64,000 bases of DNA from Micropterix aruncella (taxonomy: Eukaryota > Arthropoda > Insecta > Lepidoptera > Micropterigidae), in NCBI GenBank assembly GCA_944548615.1, contig OX155961.1:17835538-17899537 (forward strand), given 5' to 3'. Shown piece after piece: positions 47,282 through 60,371 of this stretch. The notes under the pieces are model-generated. The model was given only the letters and a program-made list of their open reading frames with translations. It was not told where the DNA came from and did not search any database. The translations under genes were made by a program, and so were the position numbers. Within the stretch, counting starts at the first letter, position 1. Each line of letters begins with the position of its first letter.

Positions 47282-47705
47282 CATTATTAATAATGTTTTT
47301 CAAGGTCGGTTATAGTGCATTTATAACGATATTGCAAAATATTATTAACCCATTTCTCTATGTTCAGTTTTTTTTTAATTTAAATTTTGAAAAAATTGTT
47401 CTATCAGAAATGTCATAGAGATGAATACGACTAGTGTCGAAATATTCTCAATCATATAATTTCTTCTAAAATAAGTTACTAACATCCGTTTCTGTTACAG
47501 AAACCATCCTCCTATACTTATTACATCCAAGGGCATACAGTAATTCGGCTGCAATAACTAAGAACATCGTAAGTTATCAATTGCGGAAACAGGTGCCGCT
47601 GCCCTAAGTATTTAAAGAGGACATTAACTATCGTTTAAATGTTTCTGGTCCACCAGGACCCCAGATAAGTAACTTTTCATGAATCTAATTTTATATATTA
47701 TTGAA
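47282..47705 (-). repeat. 424-bp inverted terminal repeat of Penelope-like element, right
   Basis: Mirror of 45,395-45,818. Just beyond it is a short AT-rich piece (47,706-47,741), then the second (TA)n tract. Confidence 0.85.
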
Positions 47706-47738
47706 AATAATTTAAAAAAATTTACACCCTTAAAATAT

Positions 47739-47972
<234 letters not shown>

Positions 47973-48114
47973 CCAATGATAAAACTGATGACTGGTTTAG
48001 GGCAAACAAGTTGTGGACATAGCTAAAACGGCGCTACTAATTTTACACGATACAAAAAATATCACTTCGAAAGGAGCGACAACATCAGTATTGCCTGTAG
48101 CGTCAAATTTATGG

Positions 48115-48305
48115 GGGTCTGCCTAACAACTGGCTAACCCTCACCTCAGGAAGTTTTAACGATATTGATCTGTCTGTCTTCTGTGAGGTGGGCGTAGAAG
48201 ACTTTGTGACAAAACAGTCCACTGTCTAATCCGCCAGGTCTTCACGTTCACTCTATAAGAGATATAACAACTCTCTAGGGTGACGGGTACGCCCGTTGAG
48301 TTGAC
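48115..48305. repeat. GC-rich family, minimal inverted copy F
   Basis: The forward family start (CCTCACCTCAGGAAGTTTTA, GGCGTAGAAGACTTTGTGAC) is followed within 190 bp by the same start inverted (GGTGACGGGTACGCCCGTTG, AGTTGACAC). Only the two outer ends remain, which shows that the family has inverted ends. Confidence 0.65.
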
Positions 48306-48839
48306 ACTCCCGTAGTATTTAGAGTCTTCCACTTCTTATTGGAATAATACATCGCCTATAATGATCTCCTTATCATCGCTCGATCGATATCGCAATGTGA
48401 CGCCGTTTACAACTTCGCACGATTGTAGAGTTGCGCAAGAGTTTCTCACAGCTCTCCTCAAGCAGATCCTCGACCTCATAAATCGCTAAGTACCCTCGCA
48501 GCCGCACCGTAATGACATCGTTTGCATGCCAAGTCACGCTGACGAGGCGGACCATCCTCCGCTCCACCTTAAGTTTCACTTTCGTAAACCGCAATTATAC
48601 CGGTTAAGAGCTACCAGAGATGCACCGCTGTACCGGCCGTTTCCGCTGACGCAACGCCCAGTGGTAAAGGAAGTGTGTATTATACCGACGAAGTGATGTG
48701 GTAATAAACTGCGATATTGCATCTGTCATCTGATTCTCCATCGCCATTGTCCCGGCTCTCGGGCCTGGGGCTCTCTCATAAATGGTCCTTCGATACCTTC
48801 CGCCTTGCCTACCCTCTTCAATTTTAGGAAAGTGAGTTT

Positions 48840-49080
48840 TGGCGGGTGAACAAGAAGCAATTGCTGCATATCACTCTTGCTTCCACGCAACACTATCATA
48901 CGGAATATTGTTGTGGGGAAAAGCCCCTGGCTTTCAATGTATATTTTACGAGCTACATTAACGAGCTATCGGTGTTAATTTATGGCGTAATACTAAGAGT
49001 GAAATGTCGACTAAGGATGAATACTTAGAAAAAACGGTTATTTTGAAGCTTACAACATAAATCAAAAATATTTTGTATTG
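48840..49080 (+). pseudogene. Jockey-type RT fragment
   Basis: The plus strand reads EEAIAAYHSCFHATLSYGIL-type sequence with frame changes: AYHSCFHATLSYGILLWGKA. This corresponds to the ayh.l..S.l.YGilLWGn. block of non-LTR polymerases. There is no intact domain. Confidence 0.5.
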
Positions 49081-49489
49081 AAGGGTTATGGGGAAAACTA
49101 TTATTGTCAAATTTTTGAGATTTTTGCTAATTCCATTTTTTTATTTTACTACCTTAAAATATGCCCTTTTAGCCATGGTTTGTTTTAGTGAGGAAAAAAC
49201 ATATTTTATCTGTAAACCAAATATACTTCTATCTAGAAAAAAAACATCTTACTTAATTTATGCCTCATAAAAAAATAACTAATCTTAAAATAACAAAATT
49301 TAATCTGATCGTTTTTTCCCGTAACCCTTCATATGTATTTAGTTCTTTAAGACAATAGTCTGTTATTAGTATTTTTACTTTTACGATAATTATTTATTAT
49401 TTACGATAATTTATATTATTGTCTAAAGAAAGCTTTTTCTATCATGGTATTAAGTAATTAAAAAAACAAATTAAACTGGCCGTCTCACC

Positions 49490-50350
49490 TGATTTATCAG
49501 AGGAAGTTTAACTTCAGCGATCTCGGAATGTTGTTAATTGGACTTTGTCACATTTCCAGTATATTAACGATAAATACTATGAGATAGTCGAGAGGCTCCA
49601 AAGCCAACGCATCGAGACTGCCTGAAAGCCGACATATTGGCTAAAACAGGAGTCCTTCAAGCAGAGATATACCCAAAATCATGCTTTTAGATATCTAAAA
49701 CTACACCATTAAAATACGAAAAAAGAGACAATTTACATATAACCAAAGAATAAAATTACACAAAATATTGCGAAAGCGCTGTTAAAAAAATAGCCGCAAC
49801 AGAAACTTTCAAGCTACTGAAACTAAGCAGGAGCCAACTACAGAATCATGTAGTTGCAGTGTTGTTAATTTGACTTGGTCAATTTCCCAGTATATCAAAT
49901 GCATTTACTGTGAGATAGTCAAGAGGCTCTAAGGGCTAATGCATCGAGACTGTCTGAAAGCCGACTTATTCGCTAAAATACGAGTCCTGCTATTAATTAT
50001 AGAACCAGAATCATGGTTTTGCATATCAAAAGCCACAGCAAACAGAATAAGAGAGAAGAGGTAACAGACTCACTAATAATGGAAGAATTAAATAAGATAG
50101 AATATTGCGAAAGGGCTGTTATAAAACAGTGACATAAAAGACTTTCAAGCTACTGAAACTTAGCAGGAGCCAGCTACTCATACTTACAGAACTACGCACA
50201 GGTCATTGTAAGTTAAATAAGCATTTGGACTCTCGAAATCGCTGGACCCAATGAGATCGAAGGAAACCATCTCACAAAGATACGGTTTTGCAGAAAGCAT
50301 ATGACTGGGTAACGAAAGGTACGCACAATATATATGAAGTCAGTAGAACA
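49490..50350 (+). pseudogene. duplicated LINE fragment with RNase H-proximal tail
   Basis: Two diverged units of about 370 bp repeat (CTATGAGATAGTC / CTGTGAGATAGTC, CATCGAGACTG, CAAGCTACTGAAACT, AGCAGGAGCCA). Near 50,150-50,250 the plus strand reads LLILTELRTGHCKLNKHLDS, matching the S.l..LtG.ltGHC.LnkHL block found at the end of RNase H-bearing non-LTR retrotransposons. All frames are broken. Intervening parts are unassigned. Confidence 0.5.
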
Positions 50351-50405
50351 CCACCCCAGAACTCAATGCATCTAATCTAATTTAAATGGCACATCACGTC
50401 TTACT

Positions 50406-50605
50406 TTACATTACATTACATTTTCGTCGTGTCCAATTGACGGCTAAAGACCGCTCTTGAACGTGTCAAAATAATTGTGCTAGGTAGTAAGCCTCGTTAC
50501 TACTCTTTTCTGAACATACATAGGTAGTCAAGAATTAACTACTAGATTGTCAAACTATAAATATAAATAATCAAAATAGAAGCCTAATATTTGAAGTAGA
50601 TAGTA
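50406..50605 (+). repeat. dispersed ~200-bp repeat (partner 62,118-62,320)
   Basis: Both copies read TTACATTACATTACATTTTC, GTCGTGTCCAATTGACGGCT, AACATACATAGGTAGTCAAG and end near AAGCCTAATATTTGAAGTAG. They are close in sequence and in the same orientation. Non-coding; class unknown. Confidence 0.7.
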
Positions 50606-51257
50606 ATTTGAAAAGATACGTAGTAAAATTATTCATCGTAATATTCAAATTGTCAGTAAAATGTTAAATAATCAAATTAAATCTACGTTATGCATTTTAA
50701 ACTAAAAGTACATATATAAGACCATATAAAATTATCAGACAATAAGGCTCTACTTTTTTAAGTAATTTAAATGGGCACAATATTTGAAAAATCATGGCCC
50801 TCAAATTCGGTCAGATTATAAATCTGAATAGAAAAACTGGTAGAGATTGCTTAATTTATTTCAGATTTTATTTTATTTTATATAAATAAATCAATCATAG
50901 TAAATGACCTCAGCCACAACAACCCGAAAAAAAGATGAAAATATTGTTAATTTTAAATGATTTTTTTTTTTTTTGGCTATTTTTATTGACAATTTTAAGT
51001 AGCATTTTTTAATTATTCTGACTTTTTCTGATTTTTTTTTCTTGATTATTTTAATTTGTGGTTTTAGTAAGTACATCTTAAAAATGATTTTGATGTCCTA
51101 AAGTATGTTGAACTGTATGTACGTGTGATAAATTTAGATATTGTAAAATCGGACTAATAGACTGTAATTTAAATATACCTAGATATTAAGTTTCTAAATT
51201 TTTTTTGGAAATAAATTGAAATTGGAATTGAAAAATTGAAGTATTCCAACAAAAAAA

Positions 51258-51530
51258 ATACAATGTGATTTCGGTCCAACAAGGCATCTGAGTATCAAAT
51301 TCGAAGTTTGTAAGTCTAATATTTCGAGGATGATATATGACTAGTGCGCCCCCTGTTGGAATGATTTCAACCACAATCTTTTCAACTCTTGCCATGAGCA
51401 AATGATTCCTGCATGCCAATTTTCAGCTTCAAATCGGGCCTGTGCCCTATCGTGGACTATCGTGGAGGAATAGACACATACTCACATACACACAGACAGA
51501 CTTCTATCAGAAAATGGTCTTAATTGTCTC
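51258..51530 (+). repeat. dispersed ~270-bp repeat (partner 57,737-58,012)
   Basis: The pair shares CAATGTGATTT, AACAAGGCATCTG, ATATATGACTAGTGCGCCCC, GATTTCAACCACA, CTATCGTGGAGGAAT and ACAGACAGACTTC. Non-coding, same orientation. Confidence 0.65.
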
Positions 51531-51913
51531 AAGGAGGCTCAAAATCGATATTTCAGTCTTCATCTCGAGAAAAAAATGCGCGACCACAACACTTTCGCTT
51601 CTCCTTGTTTGGTGGCCCAGGAATTGAAAAGTAATAACACAGAAATTTAATTTGAAAGATACTCTTCAAAATAGAATAAAAATGCAGATTTCTCCATTAT
51701 CGGAGATGCCATTGCATAGTTCGTCAATTCTCTTGAGACTTCGTCAAGTACCGATCACGACCGTACAAGGACCGTTCAAAGAAGAGAGTGAAAACAGACG
51801 CACACTAGATCCAAAAATGTATCCACACCAGAGATCCACGCACAATTGTCGACTTTCGATGATCACACTCAAATATAAGATTCACTAGAGCAATATTGAC
51901 TGAGTGCACTTAC

Positions 51914-51931
51914 CACGGTTAGTTTGTTCAT
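51914..51931 (-). CDS. cuticle protein exon 1 (MNKLTV)
   Basis: ATG at 51,931 encodes MNKLTV and stops at a consensus donor GTG|GTAAGT (51,914/51,913), phase 0. Insect cuticle genes typically have such a tiny first coding exon that holds the start of the signal peptide. Splicing to 35,079 continues CAVLALAACVCA in frame. The next exon is 16.8 kb away, with no better-placed candidate seen in between on this strand. Confidence 0.7.
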
Positions 51932-52012
51932 TGTGTTTAATACTGTGGGTGACTCGTAAAAGTCGGGTTGACCGAATGTAGCCGCAGCGTGTCGAGATAG
52001 TTGCTTTTATAC
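51932..52012 (-). promoter_or_regulatory. TATA promoter and short 5' UTR of the cuticle gene
   Basis: On minus, GTATAAAAGC (52,012-52,003) is a strong TATA box. The start is expected about 30 nt downstream near 51,980, leaving about 50 nt of leader before the ATG at 51,931. The initiator is not a perfect consensus. TATA-type promoters fit strongly stage-regulated cuticle genes. Confidence 0.7.
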
Positions 52013-52812
52013 CGTCTGAGACATTTTGGTGGGGTCATCTTTCCAGCTGCGTGCAGTTCAACGAGAGAGAAAGGATCAGCTGATGATGGCGCTAAAAAAA
52101 ACAACAAAACGACAACTCAGGTAATTATTATTGAAAATACGGTATGTTTTTTGGCGAAGGCTAACCTCTTCAAAGTGATACACAGCAAGAAAGAACAGGA
52201 AAGAAAGAACAATACAATTTATTTATTTATTTATTTGTTTCAAACATAATTATAAAACACATAAAAATGGTCATACCAAGTAATAGTGCGAAGAAACAAC
52301 GGCCCACATGCACATGACCATGCTCAGCGCATACCCAACTAGGCTAAATATAGCCTATATCTGGGCATACGACTTATTTTCTGACTTAGGTGGAGAAGCC
52401 TAACTGACGTAAGTACTCATATAGATACATATACACATACACACATACATATACATACATACACAAACATATAAATATAACGATCTAAATATATTATAGT
52501 ATTATTCTTTTGCATTATATTACAATATAGTATATTTTGTTTAATATCTTATATCATATCATATAATTATCAAGTTATGCAGAAATATATACATATTTTT
52601 TTAAAGATATGACTTGCAGAAGTTCGTTCTCTGTCCTTGAATACAAATTATTCTACTCCAATAGGTTGTTATTCCTACACTTGGATGCGTGTTTAATTTT
52701 ATCAGTAATGAAATTAATTATGGAAAATGAACTATCGTGATAGCTCTGACTATATAAATTAATTTAAGTAATTTATACTCGGTATAAAAATCATCAATAA
52801 TAGAAAATATTC

Positions 52813-53215
52813 AATCGAAGACTATCGCGGTTGTTTGACATTATAAATAAGATAACAAGTAAATATATTAAAAAGAATACAGCCGTTACAGAAAGTGAAC
52901 TATTGCATTCAAATTTTTTTTATTACTGGTTTTTGTGAAATATTTCTGGTTTTTTTTTATTTATCCTTCTAGATACATGTATATTTCCGGAAAGTACTCT
53001 ATCACACATTTCATTTGACACTAAACATGATATGTTTATGTCAATTTATTCGCATTTGGACATTTAGACATCTATTTACTTGATATTTGGACAGTTAAGG
53101 TACCATATGACACTCAATACAGTCTACCCTTGAAAACGGTGGTTGCAACATTGCCGAAAGATCGGGTGTTACAATCTTCACGCTGTAAATTAGTTTTTAT
53201 CTTTTTTATAATAAT
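52813..53215 (+). mobile_element. degenerate relative of the foldback hairpin family
   Basis: The left end has ATCGAAGACTATCGCGGTTG and TTGACATTATAAATAAGATA. The right end (53,125-53,215) has a mutated single arm (CAGTCTACCCTTGAAAAC, GCAACATTGCCGAAAG). The middle (52,870-53,125) also matches 60,372-60,600. It shows that the hairpin arms belong to a longer element. Confidence 0.55.
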
Positions 53216-53559
53216 AGTAAACTATGTAAACATGAAAACTGCTGATTAAATAAAGAGAACAATGCCTATAAGCATAATTATCATAGTAATAATGTGATAG
53301 TCATGAAAATAGATAATGGTATATTAAAAATGACAAAATTTTAATGAATTGTCAAATTAAAATTAAAATTACACTCTTCGGCAAATATCAACTGTAAGGA
53401 TATTTTCCTTTATTTTACAGCAGTGATACTCTTGGATTATAGATTTAGCATTGTCTTAAACTCTTATGTCATATATTGGATTTTGACTAAGCTACATAGA
53501 CTATTAAGCAGAAACCAACGGGAGACCACTGCACTATATATCCCTAGTAGTTAGTAATG

Positions 53560-53910
53560 GAAAAGTCAAAAATAGCCATGGCCCCAAGTGCCCGGCGCCC
53601 CTTTAATGGGTCAGGGGTGCTTAGAATCCCCGGGTGGAAAACTGGACCGGGATCACCAGTACGGAACAGCTTTTCCGGATGGCGCAAGACCGACAAAAGT
53701 ATTCAGAGCTAACGGCCAACCTCCAGTAATGGAGAGGCACCTCGAGAAGAATAAATAATAAATACAAACGGAGCTGCCATGGAATTCACCGACCGGAGTC
53801 GGGCCCATCATAATACAATTTTTTACACTTCTGGGGGGTGAGCAGTGGATTCCGGACTTACGAACCGGCTGTGGTAGGTTTAGGACAGCTGTCTTGCCAC
53901 ATGTGAGCGT
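53560..53910 (-). mobile_element. 3' untranslated part of the RLE retrotransposon
   Basis: GC-rich non-coding sequence directly downstream of the endonuclease stop codon (CCCGGGTGGAAAACTGG..., GGAGCTGCCATGGAATTC on plus). It ends in AT-rich DNA near 53,560. No poly-A tail is obvious. Confidence 0.45.
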
Positions 53911-55800
53911 TCACCTTGCCACCCATTCACTCCCCCTTCGAAGCCATAGAATTTGAGATGCGCAAATCGCAGTTTTAGATAATTTTTCTAAGAAAGAGTT
54001 GATTATTTTTCTGGAAAGGCCAAGATCTTTAAAGAGGTGAAATAGAGATTTAGCTGGCAGGCCACGAGCGCCAACTTCCACCGCGTGAAGGTGAACAGTG
54101 AAGCCGTTCCGGGTTACGGCATTTGCGAGATCATGGTATTTATTTAATTTGTACTCGTGGTCTTTTGGGATATTTGATTCCCATGGAACAGTTAATTCTA
54201 CAATAAGAGCCACCTTCCGAGATAGAGAGTAAAGAGTTATATCTGGACGGAGGGCTGTGCATTCGAGACTTTCAGGGAATTTATACTGCTTAGAGACCGA
54301 ATCAACCTCCAGAATCCAATCTGTAGCTTTCTCGATTATTGAGAAAGGTTTTGTAGTTAAATGTTTTTTGCCTTTAGAGCCATCCCGCACAAACTGTATT
54401 GGGGGTTTGGAGGATACTGTCAAACCCTTGTTGGCACGAGCCACTGAGAGACTAATTACCTCGCGAATAACAGCGAGAACTTTGTCATGGCGATAAGTGT
54501 ACCGTCCTTGATCTCAGGCCACCTTGCAGCCAGCTAGAATGTGTCTAGCTGTGCAAGGGGTATTGCTACAGAGGGGACAAGAACTATCCTCGGCAAAGCT
54601 CCAACGAGCGAGGTTACTGGGGTCTGGAAGTGTATGCTGAAAGGCATTCAAATAAAATTTCAGCATCTCTGGCGTCCAGTCATAGAGCATTACCTTCCAG
54701 TGCATTGGAGGCGGAATGCAAAAGTCCCCAATTGTTGTCCAATCATTCTGGCATTGAAGGCCAATAGCATGAGCCATACTCTTGCTGTCGTAATCTCCCC
54801 GCAAAAGAGACTTCTTCAAGTCCACGTCGCTCGTGGTTGTACTGCCATACCCCAGACCAGTGCCATTCTGGCTGATTCCAGTAAGGAACTTTTTGTGGAA
54901 GTCTACGCGGGCTTGTAGATCATTTGAATCACTACGGCCACTTATTACGTGCTTCGATATTGCCGGATCTTTGGAATTGCACAGAATCGAATTTTTGGTT
55001 ATTCTGGAGTTGGCGTAGAGCAGAGAGGGCAGTTTAAGCGCTAGCCCAAAATTTTGTTTGGACCTGAAGAGAGTCGAGGGGTCAGCTGGTTTGGCTAAGG
55101 ACAGCCAGGATTTTAAACTAGCTGTCACCAGCGCATCTAGACGGGACAGTTGGGTTTTGGTAAAATCGTAAATAAGAAAGGGCCATGACAAATGTGACGT
55201 TAGATAATTGTCATAGATCCAGGCCTTACGAGGGCCAGAAATTAGCAAGACATCTATTTTCGCCAGGCAACTTTTGAAATGCTCTATAACATGATCGCCC
55301 GAGACGTCTTTTCCCTGATGGGTGATTTTTCTGCCGAGAAATTTGAAATGATTGTTTGGGTCTATAAGGGAGATATTAGAGCCCTTATAGACCAATTTGG
55401 GGTCATAGGATGTAAATTTTGTGCCCATGCGGGCGAGTCCAAGGCAAAAACATTTGGAGGGCTTCACTTTTATACAGCCTGACCAGTCGCAGAAAAGCTC
55501 CACTTTCTGTAATAGCAGGGAAAGCTGCTTGGGGCTTCTGGTGATGAAAGTTAGGTCGTCGGCAAAAGCGAGGCACGACGAGGTGTATTGGCCGTCTGTT
55601 TTAAAACGGTAGCCCCACTTCCTGTCAAACTGGGTCAGGCTTTCCAGCAGTATATTAAAAACTATATTAAAAATCGTCGGGGAGAGGCAACAGTCCTGAA
55701 ATAGTCCAATTGAATATGGTATAGAGCGGGTAGTCCATTCTTGCGTTTTAACACGGAAAGTCAGACAGTTGAATAGACTATTAATAGTCAGAATAGACTA
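53911..55800 (-). pseudogene. R2-like/HERO-like non-LTR retrotransposon: RT plus restriction-like endonuclease, one stop
   Basis: One minus-strand frame runs from about 55,800 (truncated end) to TGA at 53,911. It contains IGLFQDCCLSPTIFN, then LAFADDLTF (catalytic FADD, about 55,560), the thumb region, a CCHC knuckle CPLCSNTPCTARHILAGC (about 54,530-54,580), and the endonuclease with RPDITLYSL, ELTVPWE and KLNKYHDL. The P-D...E...K-Y spacing is that of the restriction-like endonuclease of the R2/R4/NeSL/HERO group, which nicks the target for copying. A single in-frame TGA at 54,514-54,516 splits the otherwise open frame into 329 and 177 residues. The RT fingers and the N-terminal zinc fingers are missing. 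The exact clade needs a tree. Confidence 0.8.
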
Positions 55801-56236
55801 TTAATTTTATGAATTATTGGTTCTCTCACTCAAAATTGACGTAGGTACTCAACGCGTCATCTATCAAGAAATCAATGATTAATGAAGGTGTTGACATGCT
55901 TTGTAATTGCAATCTAATAACTAGAACAATAATTTAAAAAAATAAAAACACGACTGCCGGTACAAAGGTGAACTATAGTAGTTATAATTTTAGAAACAAT
56001 ATAGAGAATAGCACGTTTTTCAGAGAATAAAGTTCTTCGTGGAAACAATATGCAGACACAGCCGTAATAAATACCCTGTCATTAGCCAATAGAGCATCGT
56101 CGAATGGTGCGCGATATGGACCAGGTACATTTTTGTCGACATGCTACCTTTTGAGATATATTAGTTATTATTTATTACTTTCAAATATTATTCAAGAGCA
56201 TTACAGACGAATCCAATTCGCCCTTGAATATTAAAG

Positions 56237-56908
56237 CTAGAGTGTAAGTCTAAAAATAAATGAATTACATAACTTAATTAATGCTAACATTGAACAAGAA
56301 AAAAAAACATAAAAATATAAAACTAAATAAAAGACAGATTTTGATAAAAATGAGATAGCAGGGAGTTGCCTTTTTAACTGCCAAAGGGATATGCATAAAA
56401 TGTCTATTTCTGTGGGTAAGAAATTAAGAAGAGCTATAAACCTTCCCACTGGCCTGTGTATAAAAATATTTGTACGATGGAACGGCATATTAAACAATAG
56501 ATGCGATCTCCTCACTGTGTAATTTACCGGTACGTACAATTCAAACTTACATAGTATTTCTGGAAAATAAATAGTTCCTTGAATTAATTTATATGCAAAT
56601 ATAATTATTAGGGAAATATATCGACGCGTTTCAAGACTGTTGTATCCTACCATTCCTAGCACAAAATCGGACGGAAATAAGTATGGATAAATATTGTACT
56701 TTCTGTAATAAATATATCTTAAAAATTTTCTTTGAATACGCTCTACCATCTGAATGTATTTGTTTTCACTTGTACACCAGATGACCGAGTTATATTCAAG
56801 TATGCTACGGACTAAACAATTGATACGGACTAAATAGTTGAGTTGTGCCGACCTACCCGTGCGCCTACCCGCCATGGTCTCCTCTATACAAAGAAATGCT
56901 TTAAGCAT
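56237..56908 (-). pseudogene. LINE polymerase C-terminal fragment, 223 residues open
   Basis: The frame contains LVRSILEYNSVIWCTSENKY, then QMVERIQRKFLRYIYYRKY, then SLETRRYISLIIIFAYKLIQ and later RRSHLLFNMPFHRTN. Lv.siLEY.s.iW.......ie.iQrkFLr.i........Y......l....L..RR is the C-terminal third of Jockey/I-group LINE polymerases. It is open but lacks all RT palm motifs, so it is a 5'-truncated insertion. Confidence 0.7.
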
Positions 56909-57736
56909 CCACTGGAATATCGATGAAATTATTGGAATACTTACAATGTTGACACAAAAATACTCTACGTCATAAGGTAACTAATAAATTTGTTCGTATT
57001 TATTATTTAGTGTATACAAAATTTGGCCAGGAAATCCACCAAGATTTGTTCCAAAATATAACCTCGTCCCAAACCATAAATGTTTAGCTTTTTCTGTGCG
57101 AATCATGGAGGGCAGCTTGCAGAAAGATAAAATGTTAAATTTTCGTCTCAATTGCACACCACTGTAAACTTAAGGATAAAAATTTACAATGGTGTTAATT
57201 TTCATAATTCGAAAATTGTCACATTATCAACCTTATCTTACCGAGATCTGGTTGACTGTAAGATATTGATATAGCGATAAATCCGCTATGTGTGCATAAT
57301 TTGTCTTTCTTTAGAAACCAGTGTAATATTCATTTGGTAATGTTTTTAAAGCACTATAAAGACATTCTATTCTCTTCTCTCTCATCATATCTTATTCGTA
57401 ATTACCCTCATCTAATGTCACCTTTACCGTGATAATCATCATCATCACCAATTTGGCTATTTGTATCACTAGCGGCATATAATGCCGGATATGGTATTCC
57501 TTCTTTTTAAAAAAAAGTTGCGATTTTTTATTTTGATTATTGGTTTTGATGGGTATGGCGGAAACAGAGAGCAATAAAAAATCGGTTGTGTCACCAAAAA
57601 TTTTCCCCGCAAGTAGCCAAGGATTTGTGAAAGGATTTTAGGCGTGATGTCCTACGGGAAGGAGGTTGACCTGACCGCAGCAAGTAAATATTAATAGTTT
57701 AGCTTGAATAGGAGATATTCTAAACTACTCTATTTT

Positions 57737-58012
57737 ACAATGTGATTTGGGCCTAACAAGGCATCTGCGTACCAATTTTCAAGTCTAGAAAGTTTAATAT
57801 TTCGCGATTGATATATGACTAGTGCGCCCCCTGGTGGGCCGATTTCAACCACAGTCTTTTTAACGCTTGCCATGACCAAATAATGCCTGAATGCCAAATT
57901 TCGTCTCAATCCGCTTTAGAGTTTCAGCGCTATCGTGGAGGAATGAATACGCACATGCAGACACACAGACATATACAGACACAGACAGACTTCCATCTGG
58001 AAATGGCCTTAA
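57737..58012 (+). repeat. dispersed ~270-bp repeat, second copy
   Basis: Partner of 51,258-51,530, with the same order of blocks. Confidence 0.65.
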
Positions 58013-58529
58013 TCGTCAATCAGAAAAAAAATCACTATTCTTTTTAATCTTTCCAATATTTATTTTGTGTATATGATTTTTGATCGGTGTATAAAAAACA
58101 TTTTTAAAATACATTTTAGCTTACTTTATTTTCAGCACTTACGATAAACATTAAAAATAAAAATAGTCGTATACATTTTTAACGATTCATAGAAAGAATA
58201 ACAGTTGTTGCAATAAGGATATCCTCAGATGATGTAAGCCTAGTTTTCATGGCATATAAGTAATGGAACTTATAAGCCATTTACTACATAATACGAAAAT
58301 AAAATTTAATTGAAAAAAAAAACAATATGAAATAGGCTAATGCCAAAAATGTGAATGGATCTATAAGCATTAATTATGTAAATAATACAAGTAGGTAAAT
58401 GTATATATTTATATATAAATGAGAATAATATATGTATAATGTTAAATATTATATAAACAAGTAAAATATTACCATAGTTCTATAATTGCAGTATAAAATT
58501 ACGTGCGCATCTTAATTTTTTAAAAAAGA

Positions 58530-58580
58530 ATCTACCCTAGTACGGGCATTAACCTAGTTGGGTAGTTTTTAGGACATAAT
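58530..58580 (+). repeat. short stem-loop repeat (partner 63,330-63,375)
   Basis: TCTACCCTAGTACGGGCATT...GGGTAG here and TCTACCTTAGTACGGGCATT...GGTAGA there. Each can fold by TCTACC/GGTAG pairing. Both follow AT-rich, TATATG-type repeats, which suggests the 3' end of a retroelement. Confidence 0.5.
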
Positions 58581-58769
58581 TTTTGTACTACTTTCTCTTA
58601 AAAAAAGCATTATTATTATTTATAAAAAATATATATATAATATGGCATTAGATTGCTCAATTTTATAGTACAATTTAGCAACCCTTCTGAAATGGAGAAA
58701 TGCTGTTGGCGCTGATAACATTGACGGCCAAACTAATAGCAATGTATTTGGACATCTACAATAAGATTG

Positions 58770-59060
58770 ATAAACAACGATATTGATTATAAAAACCCAA
58801 TAATTAAGCCAATGAATTATCATTAAATAACATTCAATTAATAGTGCCATCTGTCGCATTTTTTATATAAGCTGATTAAATCACAGAAATAATACGGAGA
58901 GATAGAATAGCATATATAAGTATATCTGAACATTAAAGCGCGTAATTATTACGTATTGAAACCTGTATACCAAATTTAAAATTGGCATCTTTGTGTAAAC
59001 AATATTAAAATAATAAGAGCTTTGATTTCAAAATTCATGCTGTATAGTCGTGTTTAGAGC
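58770..59060 (-). repeat. dispersed repeat (partner 12,490-12,790)
   Basis: Inverted relative of the 12.5-kb segment. Confidence 0.55.
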
Positions 59061-59324
59061 GCCATCTACAGTGAACCGCCAAACTGTTATACCACGAAAG
59101 AACTATGAGTGCCATCTGCACGTTGCGTTTCGTAGCAAAATCCTTGTTGTAAAAATTGTAGTAGGAAGGTGAGCATAGTAATACGTCATATAATAGTAGG
59201 AAAACCTTGCTGAGCCTTCCGGTAGTAGTAAAGTAGTTTATACTTAACAGTAGGTTTTTTGTATTAATCAATATGAAGACAAATAAATACATTAAGGAGA
59301 ATAAATAACTTAATAGTAAAAACA

Positions 59325-60360
59325 CATTTTTAAAAACAAGCTTTTAATAAAATGCTCTCTCCCGTACCAAACCCTAGGCGCAGCAACCATGTCATGATGA
59401 AACTTATAACAGGCTATCATAATTGAATGCGTATACAAAATTTCGTGGCTGTACTGTTGACCGCTGAGGAGTCGCCTCGTCGGGAGCCAACCCTAGGCAC
59501 AGCAGCCATGTCATGATAAAACTTATAACAGGCTATCATAATTGAATGCGAATACAAAATTTTGTGACTGTGCTGTGACGTTGAGGAGTCACCTCGTCGG
59601 GAGCCAACCCTGGGCGCAGCAGCCAAGTCATAGTGAAACTTAAAACGGGCTATCATAATTAATAGCGTATAAAAAAAATCGTGACAGTGTTGTTGACCGT
59701 TGAGGAGTCCCCTCGTCGAGAACCAACCCTGGGCGCAGCAGCCATGTCATGGTAAAACTTAGAACGGGTTATCATAATTGAATGCGTATACAAAATTCCG
59801 TGACTGTGTTGTTGACCGTTGAGGAGTCCCCTCGTCGAGAGCCAACCCTAGGCGCAACAGCCATGTCATAGTGAAACTTGGAACGGGCTATCATAAGTGA
59901 ATGCATATACAAAATTATGTGACTGTGCTGTGACGTTGAGGAGTCACCTCGTCGGGAGCCAACCCTGGGCTCAGCAGCCATGTCATGATAAAAATTGTAA
60001 CGAACTATCATGATTAATAGCGTATACAACATTTCGTGACTGTGTCGTTGACCGTTGAGGAATCTCCTCGTCGGGAGCCAACCCTCTGCTCAGCAGCCAT
60101 GTCATGGTAAAACTTAGAACGGGCTATCATAATTGAACGCGTATACAAAATTTCGTGTCTGTTCTGTTGACGGTTAAGGAGTCTCCTCGTTGGGAGCCTA
60201 TCCTCAGTGCAGATTAAGGTCATGCTTACCATAAAAATGCATTGTCATCGGAACTGAACCAACATGTAAAATCAACTTCATAGGATAAGAGGAAGTGGTT
60301 TATATTCTGCTTGTAAAATTTAACCTAAACAAACATACTGACAAACATTGCAAGGTAAAT
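59325..60360 (-). mobile_element. minisatellite-bearing element, about eight 118-bp units
   Basis: GGGAGCCAACCCT recurs at about 59,480, 59,600, 59,720, 59,838, 59,956 and 60,077 (118-121 bp apart). Outer ends match 8,632-8,786 and 10,545-10,575 in inverse. The 72-86-residue frames arise from the repeat and are not genes. Confidence 0.75.
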
Positions 60361-60371
60361 AAAAGCTTGTA

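Noticed and set aside
59417..60232. CRISPR-like array
   Set aside because: The 118-bp units are whole-unit tandem repeats without unique spacers, in eukaryotic DNA.
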